From Arthrospiribacter ruber (GTDB lineage: Bacteria; Bacteroidota; Bacteroidia; Cytophagales; Cyclobacteriaceae): a stretch of DNA of 64,000 nt. Under the pieces are notes generated by a model. It had not been told where the DNA came from and did no database searches. It saw nothing but the letters and a program-made list of their open reading frames with translations. Where the stretch lies: contig NZ_RPHB01000009.1 in the NCBI RefSeq assembly GCF_019343195.1, positions 186,001-250,000 on the forward strand, written 5' to 3'. Shown here one piece after another: positions 8,600 through 17,905 of the stretch (within the stretch, counting starts at the first letter, position 1; each line of letters begins with the position of its first letter). The translations under genes were made by a program, and so were the position numbers.

Positions 8600-9229
8600 A
8601 TGGAATTATCCGCTACGGTAATCTTAATTCTTATCACGGTATTGACTTCCTATCAGGCTTGGAAAAAGCCTGAGCTAATGGAAAGGTGGATGTTTACCCC
8701 TTATGCCATCAAGCATAGAAAACAATGGGACAGATTTGTACTTTCCGGACTCATTCATAAAGACAGCATGCATTTGTTGTTTAACATGTTTACTTTCTTC
8801 TTTTTCGGCAGGGTGATAGAAATGTACCTCAGTTATAAGTTTGGAAGTGGCTTGGGAATAGCCATATATGTCTTGTTTTATTTTGCTGCCATTGTGGTAG
8901 CAGATATCCCCACCTATTTCAAGCACAGTGACCACAGTTACTACAGGGCATTAGGAGCCTCCGGAGGAGTCGCAGCTACTGTTTTTGCCAGCATCATATT
9001 GATGCCATTATCTGATATTTGCCTCTTTGGAATATTGTGCCTTCCTGGCTTTGCTTTGGGGGTTATGTTTTTAATTTATTCGGTCGTAAAGGCAAGGCAA
9101 GGGGATGATGGTATCAACCATGATGCCCATTTGTTTGGTGCACTCTTTGGTATAATATTTATACTTATACTTTCTCCTTCCAGTGCTTTGGACTTTTTTG
9201 AGCAAATAAAAAGCTTCAGGATTTTTTAG
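8600..9229 (+). CDS. Rhomboid family intramembrane serine protease
   Basis: The 209-residue polytopic membrane protein has the rhomboid catalytic pair: Ser121 in ALGASGGVAA and His177 in NHDAHLFGALFG, each within a hydrophobic helix. The HLLFN segment (58-62) resembles the family's conserved His/Asn helix. It would cleave substrates within the membrane. It begins 9 bp after the polyprenyl synthetase stop and is probably in the same operon as rnr. The stop codon lies in the loop of a strong terminator hairpin. Confidence 0.85.
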   Translation: MELSATVILILITVLTSYQAWKKPELMERWMFTPYAIKHRKQWDRFVLSGLIHKDSMHLLFNMFTFFFFGRVIEMYLSYKFGSGLGIAIYVLFYFAAIVVADIPTYFKHSDHSYYRALGASGGVAATVFASIILMPLSDICLFGILCLPGFALGVMFLIYSVVKARQGDDGINHDAHLFGALFGIIFILILSPSSALDFFEQIKSFRIF

Positions 9230-9243
9230 TCCTGAAGCTTTTT
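9208..9243. terminator. Bidirectional terminator overlapping rhomboid stop codon
   Basis: The arm AAAAAGCTTCAGGA (9208-9221) and its complement TCCTGAAGCTTTTT (9230-9243) are separated by an 8-nt loop containing the rhomboid TAG. A-tract and T-tract flank the stem on both sides, so it can end transcription of the rnr-rhomboid operon and of the convergent hpf gene. Confidence 0.85.
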
Positions 9244-9280
9244 GATTTGAGGTGATCCCTCTTGAGTGAATAATGGGGAA

Positions 9281-9589
9281 TTATTTCCCCTTTTTGAGTT
9301 GTCGTACATTTTTATCCGTGACAGATTTGAGCAAAGGGATCCAATGCTCACCTTTATCTTCAGCAAAAACATCCGGACCGGGGATTCCCACACGCATGCT
9401 GACCACACTTTCTGCAGTGCCTCCCTGTCCATCTACTTTAAAGTAAATATCTACTGCATTGATCACGTTAGTGAACTTAGAAAGCTTATCTATGCAGCTT
9501 CTGATCTCTGCCTGAACAGACTCACTGATATCCAGATTTACAGATTGTACATCAATTTTAATTCCTCTATAATTTTCGGTGTAATTCAT
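9281..9589 (-). CDS. hpf: Ribosome hibernation promoting factor, HPF/RaiA family
   Basis: The 102-residue protein matches the short HPF/sigma-54 modulation type: the N-terminus MNYTENYRGIKIDVQSVNLDIS, the central VNAVDIYFKVDGQ strand and the basic C-terminal end (KNVRQLKKGK). These proteins bind the decoding centre of the 30S subunit and promote inactive ribosome dimers in starvation. It lacks the long C-terminal dimerisation domain. It is divergent from the baeRF gene, with a 109-bp shared upstream region, a pairing that suggests linked control of idle ribosomes. Confidence 0.85.
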   Translation of the reverse strand: MNYTENYRGIKIDVQSVNLDISESVQAEIRSCIDKLSKFTNVINAVDIYFKVDGQGGTAESVVSMRVGIPGPDVFAEDKGEHWIPLLKSVTDKNVRQLKKGK

Positions 9590-9698
9590 ATAATATGATT
9601 TAGTTTAAATAAGAATTCCTTGGCGAAGTTTTTGTTCCATTTTAATAGCCGTTCGGGCGTTTATCAAAATTAAATGTTTAATCTAAAATTCAAATCGT

Positions 9699-10868
9699 AT
9701 GGAGATTTTTAATAGAAACGACTTTGTAGACCTATCCAAAAAGAAGGCCAATCCTTTTATCAGTATTTACGTGCCAACATCCCGTCAAAGTTCTGATGGA
9801 TATAAAAAAGATCAGATTCACCTCAAAAATCAACTCAAGGATGTCACCTCCAAACTTGAGCAGGATTATAAGATGGAATCCTCTCAAATAGACAAACTGC
9901 TTTCACCGGCCAATAGGCTCTTGGAAGACCATAAGTTCTGGCAAAATAATTCCGATTTGCTTGCTTGTTTCCTATCAGAAGATGGTATGGACCTGATCAA
10001 GGTTCCTGTAGAAATCAAAGACGGGCAAAACTTTGTAGGGCACAAGCCCATGCTTCTCCCTATGCTCCCTGAGCTTTCGGACGACGGGCATTACTACTTG
10101 TTGCTGCTCAATTTGGACCAGATCAGATTATACGAAGCCACAAGAAATACCATTCAGGAAATTCTTCTTGATCCGGAAGAAGTGGCTGTGTCATTTACCG
10201 CTGAAGAAGAGGAGGACGAAAATCAGAAACAGCTTCATGGACAAGGTGGAGTCGGAAAGGCTGGTGCCATGTACCATGGCCATGCCGGTGGTTCGGATGA
10301 GGAAAAGAAAGTAACTATCCTGAATTATTTTCATAGGATGACCAATATGCTGGAACCAAAGCTTAACAACAATCCCTTACCTTTGATTTTGGCAGGAGTG
10401 GATTATCTTATTCCCATTTTCAATGAAGCCACCAAATACAACCACCTTTTGGAAGGTCATGTGAGTGGTGCATTTGGTGAAAAAGACATGATGACACTGC
10501 ACCAAAAATCATGGGAGTTAGTGGCACCACACTTCGAAAAAGAAAGACTTAAACGAAAAGAAACATTTGAACAAAAATCTGCGGATGGACTTGCTCTGAG
10601 CAATGACAAGCTAAAAATCATCAAGGCTGCTCTTACAGGTGGTGTAGATACGCTTTTGGTCAACACCAACCACAAACACCTTTTTGGCACTTATGACCCT
10701 GAAAACCATCAAATCGCCACATCAGACAAACAGGAAAATGGGCAACATTGCCTTATAGATGAAGCTGCAGCTAAAACGGTAGAGTTCAAAGGAAAAGTAT
10801 ACATGGTCAAAGAGGAAAACATGCCTGAAAGTGCTCAAGTAGCGGCGATCCTTAGGTATCCACTGTAA
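9699..10868 (+). CDS. baeRF-family protein (bacterial relative of archaeo-eukaryotic release factors)
   Basis: The 389-residue soluble protein has the layout of bacterial baeRF proteins: an N-terminal part opening FISIYVPTSRQ, a middle domain (LLLLNLDQIRLYEATR at about 133-150), a Gly/His-rich loop (GQGGVGKAGAMYHGHAGG, near 188-205) at the place where the release-factor GGQ loop would sit, and a C-terminal L7Ae-like domain with LTGGVDTLLVNTN. It has no exact GGQ, but GQGG is present. Comparative work has linked baeRFs with ribosome hibernation factors, and here the neighbour is hpf. A role in rescuing or recycling stalled ribosomes is inference. Confidence 0.7.
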   Translation: MEIFNRNDFVDLSKKKANPFISIYVPTSRQSSDGYKKDQIHLKNQLKDVTSKLEQDYKMESSQIDKLLSPANRLLEDHKFWQNNSDLLACFLSEDGMDLIKVPVEIKDGQNFVGHKPMLLPMLPELSDDGHYYLLLLNLDQIRLYEATRNTIQEILLDPEEVAVSFTAEEEEDENQKQLHGQGGVGKAGAMYHGHAGGSDEEKKVTILNYFHRMTNMLEPKLNNNPLPLILAGVDYLIPIFNEATKYNHLLEGHVSGAFGEKDMMTLHQKSWELVAPHFEKERLKRKETFEQKSADGLALSNDKLKIIKAALTGGVDTLLVNTNHKHLFGTYDPENHQIATSDKQENGQHCLIDEAAAKTVEFKGKVYMVKEENMPESAQVAAILRYPL

Positions 10869-10962
10869 TAAACACATCAAAAGGCGTCTTAGGTTTATCT
10901 TCACTTTAAGACAAAGGTATCAAACTCAGCAAAATAAGTGACTCGAATTATTTTTATCTTTC

Positions 10963-10991
10963 AAAAGGGCAGGTTGATGACCTGCCTTTTT
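10963..10991. terminator. Terminator hairpin between baeRF and PAP2-like genes
   Basis: The stem GGCAGGT / ACCTGCC with a 5-nt loop (TGATG) is flanked by AAAAG and TTTTT, so it works in both directions between two convergent genes. The right edge overlaps the stop codon of the leftward gene. Confidence 0.8.
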
Positions 10992-11607
10992 ACATCCAAT
11001 ACCACATCCCCGTAAAGCAAACCGAAAACCCTACCAAAAATCCCCATAAAATTTCTTTCGGTGTATGGGCATTAAGATAAAGCCTGGAACTCCCGACAGC
11101 TCCGGTTAAAACCAATGCACACAGAAACAAGGGCAAGAGCTGGGATTCAGGCTGCTTGATCAGCACAAAAAGTGTGAAGCCAAGAAGCCCCGACACTCCC
11201 ATCATGTGAGCACTGATTTTGGTAAACATCGTCAAGACGGTCAACAAAATGATGCAGGCTGTAACGAGAAACATAGCCAAAACTATGAGCGGATCTAGTT
11301 CCTGCTTGGTAGAAAACAAATAAGTGGATAATAGAAAAAAAGCACTTACCATCCCAAAAGGCAAAAGTCTATCCTCCCTCTCCCTCATATGCAATGAGCT
11401 GATGTTTTTGGTCAGTTTTAGCGTAATCAAACTTAAAGCAGGAATGATAAACGTGGTAAGAAATACCAAAAACACCAAAATAAGGTTGGTAGTGGTGTTG
11501 AATTGCGGAGGCTGAATGCCTTTAAAAAGCAATAGAGCCACTACCAATGTCGGCATCAGTAGTGGCTGAAATACATATGTAATCAATAAAGCTAAAACTC
11601 TGTACAC
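10990..11607 (-). CDS. PAP2-like polytopic membrane protein
   Basis: The 205-residue protein has about six membrane segments. Three spaced motifs recall the PAP2 phosphatase signature: REREDRLLPFG (about 75-85), TKISAHMMGVSG in place of PSGH, and SRLYLNAHTPKEILWG for SR-x5-H-x3-D. The middle motif is degenerate (SAHMMG), so activity on lipid phosphates is uncertain. The start codon is GTG directly abutting the rpoN stop (TAA then GTG), so the two genes are translated as a coupled pair. Confidence 0.65.
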   Translation of the reverse strand: MYRVLALLITYVFQPLLMPTLVVALLLFKGIQPPQFNTTTNLILVFLVFLTTFIIPALSLITLKLTKNISSLHMREREDRLLPFGMVSAFFLLSTYLFSTKQELDPLIVLAMFLVTACIILLTVLTMFTKISAHMMGVSGLLGFTLFVLIKQPESQLLPLFLCALVLTGAVGSSRLYLNAHTPKEILWGFLVGFSVCFTGMWYWM

Positions 11608-13065
11608 TTAAAGTTCCTTTCTGAGTCTCGCGACAGGGATTTGCAATTGTTCTCTATATTTTGCTACGGTTCTTCTGGCAATGTTATAGCCTTTGTCATT
11701 GAGCAGCTTGACAAGTTTGTCGTCTGAAAGAGGTTTTCTTTTATCTTCATTGTCTACCATCTGCTGAAGGACTGATTTTACTTCTTTGTTGCTGACATCC
11801 TCACCGGAATCTGTTGCAATTCCCTCCGAAAAGAAGTATTTCAGAGGAAAAATACCAAACTCAGTCTGAATAGATTTGCTATTGGCTACCCTGGAAACTG
11901 TAGAGATGTCCATTTCTATTTTTTCAGCTATATCTTTTAAGATCATGGGCTTAAGTTTGGTTTCGTCACCTTCCACGAAGAATTCTGTCTGGTAGTCCAA
12001 AATAGCCTGCATGGTCCTGAGCAGTGTCTGTTGTCTTTGCTTTATGGCGTCAATAAACCACTTTGCTGCATCAAGCTTTTGCTTGACAAAGGTGACAGTA
12101 TCTTTGAGTTTTTTGTCCTTTTTATCACTCTTGTCATAAGCATCAAACATCTCTGAATACGATCTGCTTACTCTTAACTCAGGAGCATTCTTAGAGTTTA
12201 GAGAAATATCCAATTTCCCGTCCACATTGGTCAGAATAAAATCCGGAATGATGTATTGTGTCTTGACCAGTCCATCAGAAATGCCTCCTGGCTTAGGATT
12301 ACACTTAATGATAAGATTGACTGCATCCTTTAAGTCTTCATCCTCAATTTCAAGCTTTTTCTGGATCTTGGTATAATGTTTTTTAGTGAATTCATCAAAA
12401 CATTCCGTAACGATTTTGATGGCATTCTGTACAGCAGGATCATCTGGATGCTCTTTTCTTTCTAGCTGTATCAACAGACATTCCTGTAGATTACGTGCCG
12501 CAATACCTGCTGGATCAAACTCCTGAATCCTTCTTAGTATCTCTTCTACTTCATCCAGATCGGTTTCTACATTTTGGGAAAAAGCCAAGTCATTAATGAT
12601 GGCCTCCAAATCTCTACGGATATATCCATCATTCTCTATACTTCCGATCAGTTGCTTTCCAATATTTTTCTGCCTTTCGTCAAGTTTGAGAAAACCCAAT
12701 TGTGACAGTAGCTGCTCGTGCAAAGATGATCCGCTGGAAATGGGAATTTCTCTGTCTTCATCATCAGGGGAATAATTACCATCTCCTTGCATTTTGTATC
12801 CTCCATAATCATCATTGAGGTAATCATCAAGATTAAGGTCTTTGTCTTCCAAAGACACGTCCTCCTCATAGCTATCCTCAAAATCCTCCTCTTCCGACTC
12901 CTTTTTCTCCTCTTCTCTTCCCTCTTCAAGCGCCGGATTGATTTCCAACTCCTCCTCAACCCTGGCATCTAGTTCTGCAGTAGGCACTTGCAGCAATTTG
13001 ATAAACTGAATCTGCTGAGGAGAAAGCTTCTGGGACAATACTTGGCTTAAATGTAATTTCTGCAT
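11608..13065 (-). CDS. rpoN: RNA polymerase sigma-54 factor
   Basis: Sigma-54 directs polymerase to -24/-12 promoters and needs AAA+ activators. The 485-residue protein has the Gln/Leu-rich activator-interacting region I at the start (LSQVLSQKLSPQQIQFIKLLQ), a very acidic region II (about 45-100, runs of Glu/Asp), the core-binding domain, an HTH and the RpoN box ARRTVAKYRE at 463-472 near the C-terminus. It is complete. It is followed directly by the PAP2-like gene. No bacterial enhancer-binding protein gene is present in the window. Confidence 0.95.
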   Translation of the reverse strand: MQKLHLSQVLSQKLSPQQIQFIKLLQVPTAELDARVEEELEINPALEEGREEEKKESEEEDFEDSYEEDVSLEDKDLNLDDYLNDDYGGYKMQGDGNYSPDDEDREIPISSGSSLHEQLLSQLGFLKLDERQKNIGKQLIGSIENDGYIRRDLEAIINDLAFSQNVETDLDEVEEILRRIQEFDPAGIAARNLQECLLIQLERKEHPDDPAVQNAIKIVTECFDEFTKKHYTKIQKKLEIEDEDLKDAVNLIIKCNPKPGGISDGLVKTQYIIPDFILTNVDGKLDISLNSKNAPELRVSRSYSEMFDAYDKSDKKDKKLKDTVTFVKQKLDAAKWFIDAIKQRQQTLLRTMQAILDYQTEFFVEGDETKLKPMILKDIAEKIEMDISTVSRVANSKSIQTEFGIFPLKYFFSEGIATDSGEDVSNKEVKSVLQQMVDNEDKRKPLSDDKLVKLLNDKGYNIARRTVAKYREQLQIPVARLRKEL

Positions 13066-13409
13066 ATATCTCTTCTGTTGAAAAATCCGGTTTGGTTAAA
13101 TTTTCAATATTCACAATAGATTAAAGGCTACTATTTCAGACTTTAATACACCTTTCAGTGAAGAAAAAGCCCGTTTTTTTCAGACGGACATTCCCATCAA
13201 CCTAAAATGATGCTTTCTTAAAATCTGATACCCTTCAGTCTATGTCACTTGTGAACACCTGAGAGCTCAAATTCTTCTCCCAAGTCACCAAATTTAGGAA
13301 ATTAGAACAATTTATTGATAAAAAGCTGATTATATCGTTTTTTTGCATTCCTTTCAAAAGGGCCTTTTTTAAGGCATAATCTTTATTTCTTCAACATTAT
13401 CAATTTGAT
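13066..13409. other. Divergent intergenic region between rpoN and asnS
   Basis: These 344 bp between two divergent genes hold their promoters. The sequence is AT-rich with a TATCGTTTTTTTGC stretch near 13334, loosely like a Bacteroidota -7 element. No ORF, RNA gene or clear repeat is visible. Confidence 0.4.
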
Positions 13410-14861
13410 ATGGCTTTTAACAAAAGAGTAAAAATCAAGGATCTATTGTCCGATGACTTTCTGGACAAGCAAGTAGACATCATGGGCTGGGTAAGAACCA
13501 AAAGGAGCAACAAGAATGTATCCTTCATTGCCATGAATGATGGCTCTACCATCAAAAATTTTCAGGTGGTGGCAGATCCCAATCAAATTGAGGATGAAAC
13601 CTTAAGAAGAGCCACCACAGGGGCTTGCCTAAAAATCAGTGGCAAGATAGTAGCTTCTCAGGGTGCGGGTCAGCAAGCAGAACTGCTTGCAGAAAAAATC
13701 GAAGTCCTTGGTGATGCAGATCCGGAAAAATATCCCCTTCAACCCAAAAAACACTCTCTGGAGTTTTTGAGAGAAATTGCCCACTTGAGGGTGAGGACAA
13801 ATACATTTGGCGCAGTCTTCAGAGTGAGACATGCCCTGGCATATGCTGTCCACAAGTATTTCAACGACAAAGGTTTTTTTTATATACATACCCCTATAAT
13901 CACAGCTTCCGATGCAGAGGGGGCCGGAGAGACTTTCAAAGTGACTACTTTGGATCTGAAAAATCCTCCTTTGGATGATCAAGGAAATATTGACTACAAA
14001 CAGGACTTTTTCGAAAGAGAAACCAACCTTACCGTTTCAGGTCAATTGGAAGGTGAACTTGCCGCGATGGGATTGGCGGAAATCTATACCTTTGGTCCTA
14101 CTTTCAGAGCGGAAAACTCCAACACCACGAGGCACCTTGCTGAATTTTGGATGATAGAGCCTGAAATGGCCTTTTACGATGCCGAAGACAACCAGGATCT
14201 TGCAGAAGATTTCCTGAAATATATCATTTCCTATGCTTTGGAAAACTGCCAGGATGACTTGGAGTTTTTGGACAAAAGAGCACAAGAAGAAGAAAGTAAC
14301 AAAAAAGCTGAACAAAGAGCTGAAATGGGTCTTCTGGAAAGGCTAAGATTTGTAGTAGACAATAAGTTTGAGCGCTTGACCTATACAGAGGCAATCGACG
14401 TGCTGAAAAACTCCAATCCAAATAAGAAGAAAAAGTTTCAGTACTTAATAGAAGAGTGGGGAGCTGATCTACAGTCAGAGCATGAAAGATACCTGGTAGA
14501 AAAGCACTTCAAAAAACCTGTGATTCTCACCGACTACCCCAAAGACATCAAGGCATTTTACATGCGTCAAAACGACGATGGCAAAACCGTGGCAGCCATG
14601 GACATACTCTTCCCGGGCATAGGTGAAATCATCGGAGGTTCGCAGAGGGAAGAAAGATTGGACAAGCTCACCCAAAGAATGGAAGAAATGGACATTCCTC
14701 AGGAAGAGATGTGGTGGTACTTGGACACGAGAAGGTTTGGCAGCACCCCTCATGCAGGCTTTGGGCTGGGCTTTGAAAGGATGGTCTTGTTTGTCACAGG
14801 GATGGGAAATATCCGTGATGTAATTGCTTTTCCAAGAACTCCTGGAAATGCAGAATTCTAA
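13410..14861 (+). CDS. asnS: Asparaginyl-tRNA synthetase
   Basis: This class IIb synthetase charges tRNA-Asn. The 483-residue protein has an N-terminal OB fold ([19 protein letters not shown] at about 17-35), class II motif 2 around [23 protein letters not shown], and motif 3 near the C-terminus ([10 protein letters not shown]). The presence of FWMIEPE with the insertion region typical of bacterial AsnRS separates it from AspRS. The start ATG at 13410 gives the normal N-terminus. It is monocistronic with a terminator directly downstream. Confidence 0.95.
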   Translation: MAFNKRVKIKDLLSDDFLDKQVDIMGWVRTKRSNKNVSFIAMNDGSTIKNFQVVADPNQIEDETLRRATTGACLKISGKIVASQGAGQQAELLAEKIEVLGDADPEKYPLQPKKHSLEFLREIAHLRVRTNTFGAVFRVRHALAYAVHKYFNDKGFFYIHTPIITASDAEGAGETFKVTTLDLKNPPLDDQGNIDYKQDFFERETNLTVSGQLEGELAAMGLAEIYTFGPTFRAENSNTTRHLAEFWMIEPEMAFYDAEDNQDLAEDFLKYIISYALENCQDDLEFLDKRAQEEESNKKAEQRAEMGLLERLRFVVDNKFERLTYTEAIDVLKNSNPNKKKKFQYLIEEWGADLQSEHERYLVEKHFKKPVILTDYPKDIKAFYMRQNDDGKTVAAMDILFPGIGEIIGGSQREERLDKLTQRMEEMDIPQEEMWWYLDTRRFGSTPHAGFGLGFERMVLFVTGMGNIRDVIAFPRTPGNAEF

Positions 14862-14872
14862 ACTGAATAAAC

Positions 14873-14899
14873 AAAGGCTGTCAAAATTTGGCAGCCTTT
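14873..14899 (+). terminator. Rho-independent terminator after asnS
   Basis: AAAGGCTGTC pairs with GGCAGCCTTT (one G-T pair) around a 7-nt loop and is followed by GCTTTT. It lies 11 bp after the asnS stop and may also serve the convergent MFS gene. Confidence 0.8.
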
Positions 14900-14916
14900 G
14901 CTTTTAAACCCATATT

Positions 14917-16161
14917 TTATTTTTCCAATACAATCGCCTTATCTTTTTCCGAATCAGCGACAATTTCGGTTTCCACATCTACTACCTTTATCCTTCTGAT
15001 CAAAGGAATACACAGGAGGCTGAAAACAATGGCAATGTATCCGATCGTATCAAAATTTACCAATTCCCCATTTGGCCCTTCTGCTAATACTAATCCCGCA
15101 AAAAATGATGCAACCCCGGCACCCAATTGCTGAACAGCCGAATTGAAACTTAGAAAGCTTCCTCTATTTTCTGCCTTTGCTGTTCCAGTAATCAAAGCAG
15201 CTGCCGGTACCATTCTGCCATTTGATGTCACAAAAAACATGGTCGTGATCAACAACACATAAGGAATGGGGGTCACTCCCAAATGAGTAATGACTCCAAT
15301 AGGTATGATATTTAAAGACATGAAGATGGTGAAAATCCGGATCTTACCGTACCTGTCAGTCAACTTACCCACCCAAGGTGAGGTAAATATGGTGAACAGC
15401 CCACCTGCTATATAGATGTATGTCAGTTCCAAATCAGTAAATCCAACATTGGCCACCATGTATGGGCTTAAAAAAGGAATGATAGTAAACTGTCCCAGCA
15501 TCATCATGATCGTAAGTGTAATGGCCCTCATCTGGTTGGCATTACCGGTCACTCTGCGTACTACCTGAATAGGACTGGGCTTGAGGCGACCAGAGACCAA
15601 GTGAGCTGTGATACTCGGGATATATTTATATATCATCCAAAGGATAATAAGCGATAGTCCTGCCAAAAAGAAAAATGGTGCATGCCAATTGGACATGCTT
15701 GCAATAAATAAACCAAAAGGCACTCCAAAGACAGAGGCCACAGAAAAGGCAGCCATGACCAAGCCCATGGCCCTGCCTCTACGGGAATCAGGGATAACAT
15801 CCCCTATGATGGCCAATACCAATGCCGAGGTAAGTCCTCCGAAAACTCCTGCAACAATCCTTGACACGAGTAGGATAGGATAGTTGGGTGAAAGGGCACA
15901 GGCCAAAGTACCAAGTAAAAAACCTACAAAAACCCAGAGAGTAATTTTTTTACGGTCATATTTGTCCAGGACAAATGCACCTAAAAAACTGCTTAATCCG
16001 GCACTAAAGGTGTAAGAAGATACCAGTAAACCAAATTCCCTTGGGCTGATTTCAAAAATCCTCATCAATTGAGGACCCAGAGGCATCAAAATCATAAAGT
16101 CAACAATGTGGGTAAAGTTGATGGCAGCCAGTGTCCACAGCAGAAGTTTCTCTTTATTCAT
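14917..16161 (-). CDS. MFS transporter, drug/sugar efflux type
   Basis: The 414-residue protein has about 12 membrane helices and the MFS loop motif between helices 2 and 3 (GAFVLDKYDRKKIT). The fold and the sequence GPQLMRIFEISPREFGLLVSSYTFSAGLSSFLGAF are typical of the AraJ/YdhP-like DHA1 group. The substrate cannot be told. It ends close to the asnS terminator, converging on asnS, and is followed upstream by 271 bp of spacer without a visible gene. Confidence 0.8.
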   Translation of the reverse strand: MNKEKLLLWTLAAINFTHIVDFMILMPLGPQLMRIFEISPREFGLLVSSYTFSAGLSSFLGAFVLDKYDRKKITLWVFVGFLLGTLACALSPNYPILLVSRIVAGVFGGLTSALVLAIIGDVIPDSRRGRAMGLVMAAFSVASVFGVPFGLFIASMSNWHAPFFFLAGLSLIILWMIYKYIPSITAHLVSGRLKPSPIQVVRRVTGNANQMRAITLTIMMMLGQFTIIPFLSPYMVANVGFTDLELTYIYIAGGLFTIFTSPWVGKLTDRYGKIRIFTIFMSLNIIPIGVITHLGVTPIPYVLLITTMFFVTSNGRMVPAAALITGTAKAENRGSFLSFNSAVQQLGAGVASFFAGLVLAEGPNGELVNFDTIGYIAIVFSLLCIPLIRRIKVVDVETEIVADSEKDKAIVLEK

Positions 16162-16432
16162 TCTTACAAAATTCCACTCTACAACCTTTACCGATCGGAT
16201 TAAGTTCTTCCCGTCCTAAAATTGTTTGATCCTGAAGGTCACTCGATCTAAAAAAAACAGCTAACTGAAAATTTTATTTGTTCCCGATTTATTAAAGGTA
16301 CCTAAACCATTATGATACCCTTCCACATAAAATAGCAACTGACAACATTTGTATTGTGATCAGGACAAATTTCCGCAAATTCTCTAGATCATTCCAGGAC
16401 AGGATGCAACCCTGTCGACACCTCACATAAAA

Positions 16433-17905
16433 TCAGTCAATACCCAATTTCAAAAAGCTTTCCGGAATCTTCTCCAAGATATCAGAGGCAATGGTTCCCC
16501 GTACTTTTTCTTTTGAAGCAATCTCGCCTGCCAATCCGTGATGGTATACACCAGCAACGCAGGCATTGAAAGGAGAATATCCCTGCCCTAAAAAAGAGGT
16601 CAGAATTCCTGTCAGCACATCACCTGAGCCTGCTGTAGCCATATGTTTGGTTCCTGTAGAGTTAAAATACTGCTTCCCATCTGGAGTTGAGATACAGGTA
16701 TAAGCTCCTTTCAAAACCAAATATATCTTATTTTTCTCGGCAAGAGTTTTCGCTTTTTTCAAACGATCAAAATGATCCATTGACTTACCTGCCAGTCTGT
16801 CAAACTCTCCCACATGAGGGGTCAGAATACTTCCTGAAGGCAAAAGATCCCATAGTTCACTGTGCCTTGCAATCATGTTCAACGCGTCTGCATCCAGAAC
16901 AATGGGCTTTCTAAATGACCGCAAAATTTCCTCAAAAACCATCTCAGGTATCTCTCCCATTCCAGGCCCTATCCCTAAAGCATCAAAATCATCAATCCGC
17001 TTCATCACCTCTTCTCCTTCGGTCATCAGCTCCAAAGCTGAAGCATGGATCACATCTTCCGAGGATCCTTCTGCCCATACATGCACAAGACCGCTGCCTG
17101 TCCTTAATGCAGCCTTGGCACTCAAAATAATGGCGCCTACCTTGCCCTTGCGTCCCCCAATGAACAAAACACGGCCAAAGTCCCCCTTATGGCTGAATTT
17201 GTGAAATTTAGTATGCCCCTGTTTGACGGAAGCAGATTGGATAAAATAATAGGGAGATTCAAACCTTTCCAAAAAAGAACTCGGGATCCCTAAATCGACC
17301 ACTTCTAAATCTCCGACAAACTTTACATGGTCGGGTACCAATAATGACAATTTAGGAAACTGAAAACTTACGGTTACATCTGCCAAAAATGCTTCACCTT
17401 CAACTAAATCGTCCGAAGGCAAGCCGGAAGGAATATCTATGGCAATCTTTTCTCCCCCGATTTTATTGAGGGACAAAATGGCTTTCAGAAATTTACCTTC
17501 CAATGGTCTGTTGATACCTATTCCAAACAGGGCATCTATAATTATTCCTCCATCTGCCAATTGAAAGTCAAAATCATCAAATTGAAATTTACCTATGTCC
17601 TCTGGAAGCATTTTGAAGTTCTCCTGCCAATCTTTACTACTATTTGAAAGGGATGAAAAAAGAACAACTGAAACCGAAAATCCTTTATCAAATAATTGTC
17701 GGGCAATGGCCAAACCATCTCCCCCATTATTTCCAGGCCCGCAAAATACAAAGACTTTGTCTCCACTATTCCCGTGAGATTGCATAAACCAATTGGAAAA
17801 TGCCAAGGAAGCCCTTTCCATCAATTGCCATGAACTTATATTTTCATGTTTTATAAAACTTTGGTCCAGTTCTGAAACCTTATTTCCTGAAAGAATTTTA
17901 AGCAT
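16433..17905 (-). CDS. nnr: Bifunctional NAD(P)H-hydrate epimerase / ADP-dependent dehydratase
   Basis: The enzyme repairs hydrated NAD(P)H. The N-terminal YjeF_N epimerase half (about 1-220) carries CGPGNNGGDGLAIARQL at 55-71. The C-terminal carbohydrate-kinase-like half (about 225-490) has GRKGKVGAIILSAKAALRTG, the catalytic loop GIGPGMGE and TAGSGDVLTGIL. The length of 490 matches the fused bacterial form. Its start overlaps the end of the upstream MFS gene by 8 bp, so the two are co-transcribed leftwards. Confidence 0.92.
   Translation of the reverse strand: MLKILSGNKVSELDQSFIKHENISSWQLMERASLAFSNWFMQSHGNSGDKVFVFCGPGNNGGDGLAIARQLFDKGFSVSVVLFSSLSNSSKDWQENFKMLPEDIGKFQFDDFDFQLADGGIIIDALFGIGINRPLEGKFLKAILSLNKIGGEKIAIDIPSGLPSDDLVEGEAFLADVTVSFQFPKLSLLVPDHVKFVGDLEVVDLGIPSSFLERFESPYYFIQSASVKQGHTKFHKFSHKGDFGRVLFIGGRKGKVGAIILSAKAALRTGSGLVHVWAEGSSEDVIHASALELMTEGEEVMKRIDDFDALGIGPGMGEIPEMVFEEILRSFRKPIVLDADALNMIARHSELWDLLPSGSILTPHVGEFDRLAGKSMDHFDRLKKAKTLAEKNKIYLVLKGAYTCISTPDGKQYFNSTGTKHMATAGSGDVLTGILTSFLGQGYSPFNACVAGVYHHGLAGEIASKEKVRGTIASDILEKIPESFLKLGID

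Noticed and set aside
14917-16161. Nitrate or nitrite transporter role for the first MFS gene
   Set aside because: It lacks the glycine-rich nitrate signatures seen in both NarK proteins and lies with housekeeping genes.
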